Assembly: GCF_014196295.1 (NCBI RefSeq)
Contig: NZ_JACIDK010000005.1
Location: forward strand, 186,001-250,000
Source: Phenylobacterium haematophilum
GTDB taxonomy: Bacteria; Pseudomonadota; Alphaproteobacteria; Caulobacterales; Caulobacteraceae
Direction: 5' to 3'
DNA: 64,000 nt
The translations under genes and the position numbers were made by a program. This document shows, piece after piece, positions 1 to 8,861 of this stretch. The notes below the pieces were generated by a model. The model did no database searches. It was not told where the DNA came from and saw only the letters and a program-made list of their open reading frames with translations. Numbering within the stretch: the stretch's first letter is position 1; each line of letters starts with the position of its first letter.

Positions 1-83
1 CCTAGTTCCTTGCGACGAAGTCTGATGCGGAGACCGACATGCACGTCGATCGGGTTTGGTACGCTGTCGAGGTCCTTGGACAT
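1..83 (-). CDS. XRE-family helix-turn-helix regulator (N-terminal fragment)
   Basis: A short reading frame opens at an ATG (83-81) on the minus strand and runs off the window edge. The 27 visible codons start MSKDLDSVPNPIDVHVG and continue LRIRLRRKELG, the usual first helix of a Cro/C1-type HTH domain in alphaproteobacterial regulators. A GGAGG lies about 15 bases upstream, somewhat far. It lies downstream of lnt on the same strand, 52 bases after the lnt stop. The rest of the gene is outside the window, so target and effector cannot be judged. Confidence 0.6.
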   Translation of the reverse strand, partial: MSKDLDSVPNPIDVHVGLRIRLRRKEL

Positions 84-135
84 TGGCTCACCCTAAACGA
101 GCCTCCACTGACGCGTCAAAAACCTGACCAACTCG

Positions 136-1719
136 TCAATTGCGCTCTCTTCGCCGATCTAACTGTCGAAATCCGACCATGGCCAGCGAAAGGAGCAACA
201 TCATGGCGAAGCCTGCTTCGCTGATGAAACTGTAGATTGTCCGGGCCCGTGGAGCGGGCAACCGAGCGTCGATTACGCCCGATTTCCCGAGTCCCAACTC
301 AGCGCCTGGAACGATCCGGCCCTGGGCGTCGATGACCGCCGAGACGCCGGTGGGCGTCGCCCGAACGATCGGCAGGCCGCTCTCGATGGCGCGATAGCTC
401 GCGATGTTCAGGTGCTGCCAGGGGCCGCTGGTCGCGCCGAACCAGGCGTCGTTGGAGACGTTCAGCAGCCACTGCGGCCGCGCTCCGGCGCGGGCCGCGG
501 CGTTTTCGGCGAAGCGCGGGAACAGCGCCTCGTAGCAGATCAGCGGCTGCAGCGGCGGCAGGCCCTGCGGCGAGATCGGCTTGGGCGGCGGGCCGGCGGT
601 GAAGTCCTCCGGCATGTGGACCAGGCTGCGGATGCCGAGCTTGGTCGCCAAGTCGCCGAAGGGCAGGAACTCGCCGAAGGGCACCAGCCGATGCTTGTCG
701 TAGACGCCGGTCACCTTGAGGCCGCCGGGCAGGCCGCGCAGGGCCACCAGGCTGTTGAAGTAGTCGGCCTGACCCTGGGCGTCGAACTGCACCCGGTTGG
801 CGCCGAGCAGCAGCGTCTGGCCCGGCGCCACCGCCTGGGCGAAGCGGCCGAGATAGGGGCTGCCGGGCGCCAGAAGGTCGTCGATGACAGCGGGCAGCGC
901 GCCCTCAGGCCAGACGATGATCTGCGGGACCGGATCGCCGGGACGGCCGCCGGAAAGCTCCACATAGGAATCGACGATGGCGTCGAGGTTTTCCGGCTTC
1001 CACTTGTCCTTCTGGTCGATATCGGCCTGGACGATGCGGACCAGCGGCGCGTCCGCCCGGGCCGGCGGGGCGCCGGCGAGCCGCGCCATCCCGAAGGCGA
1101 CCATACCGGCCAGCGTCAGGATCGCCAGCGCCGGGCCGGCGAAACGCCGGCGCGGCGAGCCGGCGTCCAGCACCAGGGCGAAGCTGGCGGCGAGCGCCAC
1201 CGTCAGCCAGCTGAGCCCGTAGGGGCCGATCACCGAAGCGAACTGCGACACCGCCCCGCCTGCGGGCCAGCTCTCGCCCGGGAGGTTCCAGGGGAAACCG
1301 GTGAATATGTGCGAACGGACCCATTCGAGCAGGGCCAGGGCCCCGGCGAAGACCAGCATCCGGGCAGGGCCCCGCACGTCGGCGAGCCGGTAGGCCAGCG
1401 CCGCCAGACCCCAGAACAAGGCGAGTCCCCCGGCCATCAGCAGCAGCGCGAAGGGCGCCATCCAGCCATGAGCGGCGGCGTCCACCAGGAACGCCTCGGT
1501 GATCCACCACACCCCGACCGCGAAGTAGCCGACCCCGGCCAGCCAGCCGCGGAAGAAGGCCGAGCGCCGCGGGCGCGGACCCGTCGTCTCCGCCATCCGC
1601 ATCATCAGGGCGTAGCCGAGCAAGCCGGGCAGCAGGCCGAACGGCGGGTGGGCGAGCCCGGCCGCGACGCCGGCGGCGAGCGCCAGCAGCCGCGCGAGCC
1701 AGGGAGACGGCGTCTTCAG
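136..1719 (-). CDS. lnt: Apolipoprotein N-acyltransferase
   Basis: Inner-membrane enzyme that adds the third acyl chain to the N-terminal cysteine of lipoproteins, as Lol export usually requires. The N-terminal half is a set of membrane helices; the C-terminal half is a periplasmic nitrilase-like domain with the family's Glu-Lys-Cys triad: Glu in IIVWPEGALPA (about residue 271), Lys in YDKHRLVPFGEFLPF (about 342), Cys in ICYEALFP (about 395). The start needs care. The first usual start codon is a TTG at 1623, but homologous-looking sequence (AGLAHPPFGLLPGLLGYA, first membrane helix) continues upstream to a CTG at 1719, just 1 base after the corC-like stop and preceded by AAGAGG. No ATG, GTG or TTG exists between the previous in-frame stop and 1623. 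I take CTG as the start (527 aa). The function is secure; the start is inferred. Confidence 0.88.
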   Translation of the reverse strand: MKTPSPWLARLLALAAGVAAGLAHPPFGLLPGLLGYALMMRMAETTGPRPRRSAFFRGWLAGVGYFAVGVWWITEAFLVDAAAHGWMAPFALLLMAGGLALFWGLAALAYRLADVRGPARMLVFAGALALLEWVRSHIFTGFPWNLPGESWPAGGAVSQFASVIGPYGLSWLTVALAASFALVLDAGSPRRRFAGPALAILTLAGMVAFGMARLAGAPPARADAPLVRIVQADIDQKDKWKPENLDAIVDSYVELSGGRPGDPVPQIIVWPEGALPAVIDDLLAPGSPYLGRFAQAVAPGQTLLLGANRVQFDAQGQADYFNSLVALRGLPGGLKVTGVYDKHRLVPFGEFLPFGDLATKLGIRSLVHMPEDFTAGPPPKPISPQGLPPLQPLICYEALFPRFAENAAARAGARPQWLLNVSNDAWFGATSGPWQHLNIASYRAIESGLPIVRATPTGVSAVIDAQGRIVPGAELGLGKSGVIDARLPAPRARTIYSFISEAGFAMMLLLSLAMVGFRQLDRRRERN

Positions 1720-1720
1720 A

Positions 1721-2593
1721 TCAGACCTCTTCGCCGGCGGGCGCCGTCATCGGCGCGAACCTCACCCGCTTCACACGCCGGGCGTCGGAATCAAGCACCT
1801 GGATTTCGAAGCCGGCCGGATGGGCGATGACCTCGCCGCGTTGCGGCACGCGGCCGGCCAGGGCCGAGACCAGGCCGCCGACCGTGTCGATTTCTTCGTC
1901 CAGTTCGCCAGGCGCCAGGTGCTCGCCGAGCGCAGCTTCCAGCTTTTCCAGCGGCGCGCGGGCGTCGACCTCGTAGACGCCGCCGGCGCGCGGCGTGATG
2001 GACGATACGGCCGCCTCGTCGTGCTCGTCGTCGATGTCGCCGACCACCGCCTCGACCAGGTCCTCCATGGTCACCAGGCCGTCGGTGCCGCCGAACTCGT
2101 CGATGACCATGGCCATGTGGGTGCGTTCGGCCTGCATGCGCAGCAGCAGGTCGGCGGCGCGCATCGAGCCGGGCACGTAGAGCGCGTCGCGGCGCAGCTT
2201 CTGGAGCACCAGATCGGAAGGGCCAGGCCGGCGGCCGCGGCCGGCCAGCAGCTTGAAGATATCCTTGACGTGGATCACCCCGACCGGATCGTCCAGCGTC
2301 TCGCGGTAGATCGGCATGCGGCTGTGTTCGGATTCCGCGAACAGCTCGACCACCTCGGCGAAGGGCGTGGAAAGCTCGACGGCGACGATGTCGACCCGGG
2401 GCGTCATCACGTCGGAGACCCGGAGGGTCTGGAACGCGGCCGCCTGCTCTACGAGGCCGTTAGATCCCGAGGTCGGGCCCGGCGGCGGCGCTTCGGCCCG
2501 GCCGGCGCGAAGTTTGCGAAAGAACGCCCGAATCCCCCTGCTTCGACTAGGGGGTTCGGGCGGACTGGATATCCCGTCCGAAGAGTTAGCCAT
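1721..2593 (-). CDS. CorC/HlyC-type CBS-domain protein
   Basis: A 290-aa cytosolic protein with a basic, Pro-rich N-terminus, a CBS pair starting near residue 60 ([16 protein letters not shown]) and ending before residue 190, then a C-terminal CorC_HlyC (transporter-associated) domain ([17 protein letters not shown]). It lacks the DUF21 membrane domain of full hemolysin-C proteins, so it matches the soluble CorC (YbeX) form that is encoded between ybeY and lnt in many proteobacteria. CorC has been linked to magnesium and cobalt handling; the exact role here is unknown. The ATG start overlaps the ybeY stop by 8 bases, so the genes are probably cotranscribed and coupled. Confidence 0.85.
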   Translation of the reverse strand: MANSSDGISSPPEPPSRSRGIRAFFRKLRAGRAEAPPPGPTSGSNGLVEQAAAFQTLRVSDVMTPRVDIVAVELSTPFAEVVELFAESEHSRMPIYRETLDDPVGVIHVKDIFKLLAGRGRRPGPSDLVLQKLRRDALYVPGSMRAADLLLRMQAERTHMAMVIDEFGGTDGLVTMEDLVEAVVGDIDDEHDEAAVSSITPRAGGVYEVDARAPLEKLEAALGEHLAPGELDEEIDTVGGLVSALAGRVPQRGEVIAHPAGFEIQVLDSDARRVKRVRFAPMTAPAGEEV

Positions 2594-3050
2594 GGTCTCC
2601 CTGCTCAGCCGCGTAGGGGTCTGGAACCCCGAGTCCGGCCAGGATGACGCGCTCTAGACCTTCCATGTGTTCGGCCTCGGCGTCGGTTTCGTGATCGTAT
2701 CCTAAAAGATGCAGCACGCCATGCGCCACCAGATGCTGCAGGTGGTGGCCGAGCGGCTTACCCTGTTCGGTTGCTTCGCGCGCGCAGACGCCGAACGCCA
2801 GCGCGATGTCGCCCAGATGCCCTTCCGGATTTTCCGGGGCCGGGAAGGACAGGACGTTGGTCGCATAGTCCTTGCCGCGGAAGCGGTCGTTGAGGTCGCG
2901 CACGCTCTCGTCGTCGGTCAGCAGGATGGTCACGGCGTCGACGTCGAACTCTGCGTGGCGCAGGGCGGCGGCCGCGGCGGCCTCGACGAGATGCTGCGCC
3001 TGCGGCGCGGCGGCGACCCAGGCCTCGTCCTCGATCTCGATGTCGATCAA
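2586..3050 (-). CDS. ybeY: Endoribonuclease YbeY, 16S rRNA maturation
   Basis: Metal-dependent single-strand endoribonuclease needed for 16S rRNA 3' end maturation and ribosome quality control. The zinc-binding signature [11 protein letters not shown] lies near residues 114-124, and the N-terminal [19 protein letters not shown] segment is typical. I start it at a TTG (3050) whose last bases overlap the phoH TGA, giving 154 aa, the normal family length. A longer frame continues upstream but only because it runs through phoH in another frame. The order miaB-phoH-ybeY-corC-lnt is the widespread proteobacterial envelope/RNA operon. Confidence 0.92.
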   Translation of the reverse strand: MIDIEIEDEAWVAAAPQAQHLVEAAAAAALRHAEFDVDAVTILLTDDESVRDLNDRFRGKDYATNVLSFPAPENPEGHLGDIALAFGVCAREATEQGKPLGHHLQHLVAHGVLHLLGYDHETDAEAEHMEGLERVILAGLGVPDPYAAEQGDHG

Positions 3051-4000
3051 ATCGCGCGCCCGCTCTTGGCGGCGTCGGCGTCGTAGGCGCGGACGATGCG
3101 TTCGACCATCGGGTGGCGCACGATATCCTGCGCCGTGAAGCGATTGACCCCGACGCCCTCGACGCCCTCCAGCAGGCCGACCGCGTGGGCGAGGCCGGAA
3201 TCGGCGGCGTTGACCAGGTCGATCTGGCTGGGGTCGCCCGTCACCGCCATGCGTGAGCCTTCGCCGATACGGGTCAGAACCATCTTCATCTGCAGGCGGG
3301 TGGTGTTCTGCGCCTCGTCGATGATGATGAAGGCGTGGCTGAGCGTGCGCCCGCGCAGGAAGGCGATCGGCGCAACCTCGATCTCGCCCTTCTCGCGGCG
3401 GCGGCGCAGCTGCTCGGCCCCGAGGATGTCGGTCAGCGCCTCCCATACCGGCGCCATGTAGGGATCGACCTTTTCGTTCATGTCGCCCGGCAGAAAGCCG
3501 AGCCGCTCGCCCGCCTCCACCGCCGGGCGGCTGACGATCAGGCGGTCGACCTCGCCGCGCAGCAGGAGGCCCGCCCCGTGGGCGACGGCGAGGAAGGTCT
3601 TGCCGGTGCCGGCCGGGCCGAGACCGAACACCAGATCGCACTTGGTGAGGGCGTCGAGATAGCGCGCCTGGCCCGGAGTACGCGGCGCGACCTGGCCGCG
3701 CCGGCCGCTGGGCAGACCGCCGGCCGGCGCCTTGCCGGTTCCCGCGCGGGCATTGCCGATGGCGACCCGCACGTCGGCCTCGGTGACCTCGCGGCCGGAG
3801 TCGGCCTGGGCGGCCAGGGCGGAGACCGCCTGCTTGGCGCCGGCGCGCGACTTGGCGTCGCCGTCGATGGAGACCCCGCCGCCCGGCGTTTCCATCAGGA
3901 CGTTGAAGGCGTCCTCGATCAGAGCCGCATGGCGGCTGGCGGGACCGGCCACCGCGCGGGCGGCCTCGTCCGAAAGCGGGATGTACTCAGGCCGGCTCAC
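3047..4000 (-). CDS. phoH: PhoH family ATPase
   Basis: A 317-aa cytosolic P-loop protein of the PhoH/YbeZ family, thought to work with YbeY in RNA metabolism. Visible motifs are Walker A GPAGTGKT (about residues 126-133), the [17 protein letters not shown] segment of the family and Walker [11 protein letters not shown]. The start is a GTG at 4000 that overlaps the miaB TGA (GTGA), an arrangement typical of translational coupling. Residues 1-100 are less conserved and include a short alanine/glycine-rich linker. Confidence 0.93.
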   Translation of the reverse strand: MSRPEYIPLSDEAARAVAGPASRHAALIEDAFNVLMETPGGGVSIDGDAKSRAGAKQAVSALAAQADSGREVTEADVRVAIGNARAGTGKAPAGGLPSGRRGQVAPRTPGQARYLDALTKCDLVFGLGPAGTGKTFLAVAHGAGLLLRGEVDRLIVSRPAVEAGERLGFLPGDMNEKVDPYMAPVWEALTDILGAEQLRRRREKGEIEVAPIAFLRGRTLSHAFIIIDEAQNTTRLQMKMVLTRIGEGSRMAVTGDPSQIDLVNAADSGLAHAVGLLEGVEGVGVNRFTAQDIVRHPMVERIVRAYDADAAKSGRAI

Positions 4001-5337
4001 GCGGACTCCATCTCGAGGACGCCAGCCAGGCTCATCTTGTGGGCGGTCTCGATGCGGACCGGCACGATCTGGCCGATCAGGCGCTCGGGACCTTCGACAT
4101 GGACGGCCTGGAGGTAGGGGCTGCGGCCGGATAGCTGGCCGGGATGGCGGCCGGGCTTTTCGAACAGCACCGGCAGCACCTTGCCGACCTGGGCGGCGTT
4201 GAAGGCGCGCTGCTGCTCGTCGATCAGGGCGTTGAGGCGCGCCAGGCGCTCGTCCTTGACCGCCTCCTCCACCTGGCCCGGGAGGGCGGCGGCCGGCGTG
4301 CCGGGACGGCGCGAATACTTGAAGGTGAAAGAGGCGGCGTAGCCTACCTCGCGCACCAGGCTGAGCGTCGCCTCGAAGTCGGCGTCGCGCTCGCCCGGGA
4401 AGCCGACGATGAAGTCGCCGGACATGGCGATGTCGGGCCGCGCGGCGCGAATCTTCTCGACCAAGCGCAGATAGCTCTCAGCCGTATGCGCGCGGTTCAT
4501 CGCCTTGAGGATCTTGTCGGACCCGGCCTGCACCGGCAGATGCAGATACGGCATCAGCTGCGGCAGTTCGGCGTGGGCTTCGATCAGCGCATCGTCCATG
4601 TCGGCAGGGTGGCTGGTCGTGTAGCGGATGCGGTCCAGGCCCTCGATCTGCGCCAGCTGGCGAGCCAGTCCGGCAAGCCCGCCCTCGCCGGCATAGGCGT
4701 TGACGTTCTGGCCGAGCAGGGTGACCTCGCGCACGCCCTTGGCGGCGAGGTCGCGGGCCTCGGCCAGGATCGTTTCGACCGGTCGCGACCACTCGCCGCC
4801 GCGCGTGTATGGCACGACGCAGAAGGTGCAGAACTTATCGCAGCCTTCCTGCACGGTCAGGAACGCGGTGACGCCGTCCGGATTGCGCGCGACGGGCAAA
4901 GCGTCGAACTTTTCGTCGGCGGCGAAGTCGGCGGCGAGGCGCTCGCCGCGCGCGCGGTGCGCGCGGGCGATCAACTCGGGCAGCTGGTGATAGGCCTGCG
5001 GCCCGACGACCAGGTCGACGGCCGGCTGACGCAGCATGATCTGCTCGCCCTCTGCCTGGGCCACGCAGCCGGCTACGGCGATGGTCATCTTGCCGCCGGC
5101 CTGCGCGCGGGCCTGCTTCATCAGCTTGATCTGGCCGAGTTCGGAATAAACCTTCTCGGTGGCCTTCTCGCGGATATGGCAGGTGTTGAGGACGACGAGA
5201 TCGGCGTCCTCCGGCGTCGAGGTCACGCCATAGCCCAGCGGCGCCAGCACGTCGGCCATGCGCTCGCTGTCATAGACGTTCATCTGACAGCCGTAGGTCT
5301 TGATGAAGAGGCGCTTGGTAGGCGCAGAACCGGTCAT
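3997..5337 (-). CDS. miaB: tRNA-2-methylthio-N6-dimethylallyladenosine synthase MiaB
   Basis: Radical-SAM methylthiotransferase that adds a methylthio group to i6A37 of tRNAs reading UNN codons. The 446-aa protein has an N-terminal UPF0004 domain ([19 protein letters not shown]), the radical-SAM cluster motif CDKFCTFC at about residues 165-172, and a C-terminal TRAM domain ending near [19 protein letters not shown]. All the N-terminal cysteines of the auxiliary cluster ([23 protein letters not shown]) are present. The ATG start at 5337 lies 72 bases downstream of the fur stop, so the gene may be read through from fur or from a promoter in that gap. Confidence 0.96.
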   Translation of the reverse strand: MTGSAPTKRLFIKTYGCQMNVYDSERMADVLAPLGYGVTSTPEDADLVVLNTCHIREKATEKVYSELGQIKLMKQARAQAGGKMTIAVAGCVAQAEGEQIMLRQPAVDLVVGPQAYHQLPELIARAHRARGERLAADFAADEKFDALPVARNPDGVTAFLTVQEGCDKFCTFCVVPYTRGGEWSRPVETILAEARDLAAKGVREVTLLGQNVNAYAGEGGLAGLARQLAQIEGLDRIRYTTSHPADMDDALIEAHAELPQLMPYLHLPVQAGSDKILKAMNRAHTAESYLRLVEKIRAARPDIAMSGDFIVGFPGERDADFEATLSLVREVGYAASFTFKYSRRPGTPAAALPGQVEEAVKDERLARLNALIDEQQRAFNAAQVGKVLPVLFEKPGRHPGQLSGRSPYLQAVHVEGPERLIGQIVPVRIETAHKMSLAGVLEMESA

Positions 5338-5409
5338 GCCGGCGTTATGGGGTTGCGAACGCCCCCGCGCAAGTTTTCCACCTGACGCAGGGGCGGCGCG
5401 GATCGCGAC

Positions 5410-5838
5410 TCAATCGTCGAGCGGCATGCCGTAGAGTTCGAGCCGGTGATCGACCAGCTTGTAGCCAAGCTTGCGGGCGATGGCCTCCTGCAGGGCCTCG
5501 ATCTCCTCGTCGACGAACTCGACCACCTTGCCGGTCTTCATGTCGATCAGGTGGTCGTGGTGGACCTCGGTGGCTTCCTCGTAGCGCGATCGGCCGTCGC
5601 GGAAGTCGTGGCGGGCGATGATGCCGGCTTCCTCGAACAGGCGCACCGTGCGGTACACGGTGGCGATCGAAATGTGCGGGTCGACCTCGTGCGCACGGCG
5701 GTACAGCTCTTCCACATCGGGGTGGTCATGTGCAGCCGACAGCACGCGCGCGATGACGCGGCGCTGTTCGGTCATACGCATGCCCTTCTCGACGCAGAGG
5801 CTTTCGATCCGATCCACGATAGTCTCCTCGGTATTCAA
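5410..5838 (-). CDS. fur: Ferric uptake regulator Fur
   Basis: A 142-aa metal-responsive repressor: an N-terminal winged helix (RMTEQRRVIARVLSAAHDHP, then ISIATVYRTVRLFEEAGII) and a C-terminal dimerisation domain with HHDHLIDMKTGKVVEF. The C-terminal CxxC pair of enterobacterial Fur is absent, as is normal in alphaproteobacteria. It could in principle be a Fur-family paralogue (Mur/Irr type), but the HHDH motif, length and its position between rimI and miaB support the Fur of Caulobacter-like species. It starts 21 bases after rimI, so it is probably in one transcript with tsaB and rimI. Confidence 0.88.
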   Translation of the reverse strand: MNTEETIVDRIESLCVEKGMRMTEQRRVIARVLSAAHDHPDVEELYRRAHEVDPHISIATVYRTVRLFEEAGIIARHDFRDGRSRYEEATEVHHDHLIDMKTGKVVEFVDEEIEALQEAIARKLGYKLVDHRLELYGMPLDD

Positions 5839-5859
5839 CTCGCCGCAAGGATAGGGCGA

Positions 5860-6312
5860 CTAAGTCGCGCGGCCAAGGTCGAGACGCATAACAACCGCGT
5901 CGGCCGATCCGGCGGCGCCGCGATCATAGTATCCCCGACGCAATCCGGCCCGCGCGAAGCCCGCCGCCTCATAAAGGCCGAGGGCCGGCAGGTTGTCGTG
6001 CGCGACCTCCAGAAACATGACGTCGGCCCCCGCCATGCGCGCCGCGCCGGCGGCGGCGTCGACGAGGGCGCGGGCCAGGCCGCGGCGGCGGGCGGCCGGG
6101 TCGACGGCCAGGGTCAGGATCTCGGCCTCGCCGGCGACCGCGCGACAGAGGATGAAGGCCAACGGGGATTCGTTCTCCACCAGCAGCGCGAATCCGCCGG
6201 GCCCGTCCAGCAGTTGGGCGATCTCGTCGGCCGACCAGGCGTGGTCGAAGGCGGCGGCGTGGAGCTGCGCCAGGGCCTGCGCCTCGTGCCCCCAGGCCCC
6301 GCGCAGCTTCAT
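5860..6312 (-). CDS. rimI: Ribosomal-protein-alanine N-acetyltransferase-like GNAT (RimI)
   Basis: A 150-aa GNAT-fold acetyltransferase. The acetyl-CoA binding motif A is ILTLAVDPAARRRGLARALVD (approximate residues 65-85), followed by FLEVAHDNLPALGLYEAAGF. RimI acetylates the N-terminal alanine of ribosomal protein S18. The assignment rests on the family plus its place directly after tsaB, with which it overlaps by ATGA (start 6312, tsaB stop 6311-6309). This tsaB-rimI pairing is common in bacteria. Confidence 0.85.
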   Translation of the reverse strand: MKLRGAWGHEAQALAQLHAAAFDHAWSADEIAQLLDGPGGFALLVENESPLAFILCRAVAGEAEILTLAVDPAARRRGLARALVDAAAGAARMAGADVMFLEVAHDNLPALGLYEAAGFARAGLRRGYYDRGAAGSADAVVMRLDLGRAT

Positions 6313-6947
6313 TCGGAAAGGCTCTTGCCGCCGGGCAGCTTGGCGTCCGGCGCGCGCAGATAGAGCGGGCGCGGCGGAACGGGGCTCCGGCTCGCGCCGA
6401 GTGCGGCGATCGCGGCGGGATCGGCATGGTCGACGGCGATCGCCTGGGCCGAAGGACGCATCTGCGCCAGCAGCGCCGCGCCGGTCCCGACCAGGATGTC
6501 GGGAGCGAGCTCGGCCACGCGAGCGGCGGCCGTCTCGATCGGCAGGGCGTCGGGGGCGCTGACCGCCGCGCCGTCGGCGAAGGCCTGCAGGTAGACCTGC
6601 CCTCGCTTGGCGTCGAGCACGGCGAACACCCGGCCCTTGTGCGGCTGGGCCAACGCCTCAAGCGAGCCGACGCCCACCGCGGGGATCGCCAGCGCCGCCG
6701 ACAGCCCCTTGGCGAAGGCCAGGCCGACGCGCAGGCCGGTGAACGACCCGGGGCCGACAGTGACGGCGATGCGGTCGAGCTGATCGAAGCCGACGCCGCC
6801 GGCCTCGGCCATGACTTCAGCGACCAGCGGGGCCAGCCGCTCCTGGTGGCCGCGGCTCATAGGCTCGACACGGCCGGCCCGCACCGCGCCGTCCTGAACC
6901 ACGGCGGCCGAGCAGGCGAACAGGCAGGTGTCGATCGCCAGGATCAT
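6309..6947 (-). CDS. tsaB: tRNA threonylcarbamoyladenosine biosynthesis protein TsaB
   Basis: ASKHA-fold partner of TsaD in t6A37 formation. The 212-aa protein begins MILAIDTCLFACSAAVVQDG and carries the family's GPGSFTGLRVGLAFAKGL segment near residue 70. I choose the ATG at 6947 because the first residues MILAIDT are the conserved beginning of the domain; a GTG one codon earlier is possible. The longer upstream frame would run into the preceding gene. The ATG shares one base with the stop of the secreted hypothetical gene upstream (TGATG). Confidence 0.92.
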   Translation of the reverse strand: MILAIDTCLFACSAAVVQDGAVRAGRVEPMSRGHQERLAPLVAEVMAEAGGVGFDQLDRIAVTVGPGSFTGLRVGLAFAKGLSAALAIPAVGVGSLEALAQPHKGRVFAVLDAKRGQVYLQAFADGAAVSAPDALPIETAAARVAELAPDILVGTGAALLAQMRPSAQAIAVDHADPAAIAALGASRSPVPPRPLYLRAPDAKLPGGKSLSE

Positions 6948-7477
6948 CACGGCTGGGCCGGGCTCCAGCAGGACGCCAGGCGACGCAGGCTCGCGTCGAC
7001 CCAGGCGGCCATGGGCGAGCCGCCCTCGCCGCGGACCTCCAGCTGCACCGGATAGGCCGAGGTCGCGAAACGGGCGTCCTCGGCCCACAGCAGGTAGCTG
7101 TCGGCGTTGGCCGACGCGGCGGCGGCCGGCGGCCTGAGCCCGACGCCGGGGACCTCGATGCGCGGGGCCGGCAGCTTTTCCAGCCCGGCCACGGCGGCGT
7201 TCAGTGCGGGGCAGCTCCGCGCCGCGGCCCAGCTGACGACGGCGTCCGCACCGTCGCGGGTCTCGACCCGGCGGGCGATGGTCTGGCCCTCACGGAGATA
7301 GAGCGAAACGCCAGTGACGCTGCGGTCGGCGCGGTAGACGGCGAAAGCGCCCCAAGGGCGCAGACCTTCGAGCCGTACGCCCTTGAGCACCGGCCAATCG
7401 TCTTCGCTGGCGGCGGCGGGCGCGGCCAGCACGCCGGCCCCGGCCAGCGCCAGGATCAAGCTTCGGATCGCCCCCAC
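6947..7477 (-). CDS. Secreted hypothetical protein
   Basis: I do not recognise a named family. The 176-aa product starts at a GTG (7477) with a Sec signal peptide: MGAIRSLILALAGAGVLAAPAAAS, cleavage expected after the AxA motif. The mature part (EDDWPVLKGVRLEGLRPWG...) has two cysteines (SCPALNAA and LASCWSPAQP) that could form a disulfide in the periplasm, and no repeats or membrane segments. It lies 10 bases after the nifU-type gene and its TGA overlaps the tsaB ATG by one base, so it is likely part of the nifU-tsaB-rimI-fur transcript. The much longer upstream frame is a shadow of the nifU gene. Confidence 0.7.
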   Translation of the reverse strand: MGAIRSLILALAGAGVLAAPAAASEDDWPVLKGVRLEGLRPWGAFAVYRADRSVTGVSLYLREGQTIARRVETRDGADAVVSWAAARSCPALNAAVAGLEKLPAPRIEVPGVGLRPPAAAASANADSYLLWAEDARFATSAYPVQLEVRGEGGSPMAAWVDASLRRLASCWSPAQP

Positions 7478-7487
7478 GCGATGCGCC

Positions 7488-8060
7488 CTACAGCGTCTGC
7501 TCGACGCGGGTGACCTCGGGCACATAGTGCTTGAGCATGTTCTCGACCCCGGCCTTGAGGGTGGCCGACGACGACGGACAGCCCGAGCAGGCGCCGCGCA
7601 TGTGCAGCCAGACCACGCCGGTGTCGGCGTCGAAGCGGTTGAACAGGATGTCGCCGCCGTCCTGAGCCACGGCCGGACGAATGCGGGTGTCGAGCAGGTC
7701 CTTGATCTCGGCGACCACCTGGGCGGTCTCGCCTTCATAGGCCGTGTCGTCATGACCGCCGGCCTCGGCGGCGCTTTCGACGAACAGCGGCCGGCCGGAG
7801 GTGAAGTGGTCCATGATCGCCGCCAGCACCGGCGCCTTCAGGTGCGGCCAGTCATGGTGGGCGTCCTTGCCGACGGTGACGAAGTCGGCCCCGAAGAACA
7901 CCCGCGTGACGCCCTCGATGTCGAACAGGTCGGCGGCGAGCGGCGAAACCTGGGCCTCGTCCATGTCCCGGAAATCGCGCGAGCCCTCGGCGAGGACCTC
8001 GCGACCGGGGAGGAACTTCAGAACCTCGGGGTTCGGCGTGGCTTCGGTCTGGATGAACAT
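7488..8060 (-). CDS. NifU/NfuA-type iron-sulfur carrier protein
   Basis: A 190-aa protein with an N-terminal Nfu-N (scaffold protein Nfu/NifU) domain (MFIQTEATPNPEVLKFLPG) and a C-terminal NifU domain with the CxxC cluster ligand in RGACSGCPSSSATLKAG (about residues 155-170). Such proteins carry and deliver 4Fe-4S clusters to client enzymes; MiaB, encoded 2 kb downstream, is a typical client. The start at 8060 is the conserved MFIQTE; a longer frame upstream lies in the repeat-bearing intergenic region and looks non-coding. Confidence 0.92.
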   Translation of the reverse strand: MFIQTEATPNPEVLKFLPGREVLAEGSRDFRDMDEAQVSPLAADLFDIEGVTRVFFGADFVTVGKDAHHDWPHLKAPVLAAIMDHFTSGRPLFVESAAEAGGHDDTAYEGETAQVVAEIKDLLDTRIRPAVAQDGGDILFNRFDADTGVVWLHMRGACSGCPSSSATLKAGVENMLKHYVPEVTRVEQTL

Positions 8061-8124
8061 GCGCCAGATGTGGCGCTTTGGACGCGAAATCGCAAGTTTT
8101 CCCTCCCTCTCAGCACCATCGGTC

Positions 8125-8252
8125 GCCCCGGTTTCGCCAAAGGCTAAGACCGGGGGCCATTTCGCGTCGGAAGCGGTTGCTGCAGCGGGGCCGAGCCTCA
8201 CACATCCCATCTGATGTCCTGGGTCCCGGTCTTGCCACGCAAACCGGGTTCA
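8125..8252. repeat. Two copies of a dispersed intergenic repeat, opposite orientation
   Basis: In the gap between the nifU-type and usp genes, 8125-8160 contains a short inverted arrangement (CCCCGGTTTCGCC ... GGCTAAGACCGGGG), and 8213-8252 contains the reverse-oriented motif GGGTCCCGGTCTTG followed by CGCAAACCGGG. The same core (AAACCGGG / AAGACCGGGACCC) recurs at 8786-8848, 51783-51866 and 57220-57352, always between genes. Function unknown; REP-like. Confidence 0.6.
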
Positions 8253-8261
8253 CGCTCAGTT

Positions 8262-8735
8262 CTAGGCCAGATCGGCGATCTCATCATCGGTGAGGTCGCC
8301 GGGCACCACCGTGACCGGCAACTTGCGGGCTCCCCACTTCACCCCGTCCTTGGCGATCGACGAGACCAGCGGACCGGGGCCGCGGCCGCCGACCGAAGCG
8401 GCCAGCACCAGGATCTTGATGTCGGGATCTTCGGAGATGACCTTGCGCAGCGCCGCGCGGGTGCTTTCTGCGTTCACGATGATGAATTCGGGCGGCATGC
8501 CCGTTTCAGCGATGACGAACTCCGCCATCTTGTGCAGCACGGCCTCGGCCTCCTCACGCGCCTGCCGTTCGATCTCCTCGCGCACGCCGCTCCAGTGCTC
8601 GAACACGGCCGGCTCGATGACCCGGAGCAGCGCCACGTGGCCGGCGGTCGAGCGAGCGCGCCGGCAGGCGAAGCGCAGGGCGGCCTGAAACTCCGGACTG
8701 TCGTCGGCGATGACGAGGAACTTGCGTTGGCTCAT
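8262..8735 (-). CDS. Universal stress protein (UspA family)
   Basis: A 157-aa single-domain Usp. It opens MSQRKFLVIADDSPEFQAAL (first strand and the nucleotide-contacting Asp), and ends with KILVLAASVGGRGPGPLVSS, followed by LPVTVVPG. The glycine-rich stretch resembles the GxxxxGxx(S/T) ATP-binding loop of the ATP-binding Usp class, but whether it binds ATP is not certain. The ATG at 8735 is preferred; an upstream in-frame extension runs into the repeat at 8786-8848. It is flanked on both sides by repeat copies. Confidence 0.85.
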   Translation of the reverse strand: MSQRKFLVIADDSPEFQAALRFACRRARSTAGHVALLRVIEPAVFEHWSGVREEIERQAREEAEAVLHKMAEFVIAETGMPPEFIIVNAESTRAALRKVISEDPDIKILVLAASVGGRGPGPLVSSIAKDGVKWGARKLPVTVVPGDLTDDEIADLA

Positions 8736-8785
8736 GGCGCGGACGGTGACCCGGACTCGCGTATTCGGCAAGCACATCCCCGGCG

Positions 8786-8848
8786 TGTCATCCCGGTTTG
8801 CGAAGCAAGACCGGGACCCCTTCGCGCCGCGCTGGCGGGATGACACTT
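8786..8848. repeat. Dispersed intergenic repeat copy (hairpin)
   Basis: GTGTCATCCCGGTTTGCGAA is followed by GCAAGACCGGGACCCC and ends GCGGGATGACACT. The ends (TGTCATCCCG / CGGGATGACA) are inverted repeats of about 10 bases and the inner part forms a second inverted pair (CCGGTTTGC / GCAAGACCGG). It lies between usp and trpS and may act as a transcript end or a REP-type element. Confidence 0.65.
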
Positions 8849-8861
8849 GAGGAAATGTCGG

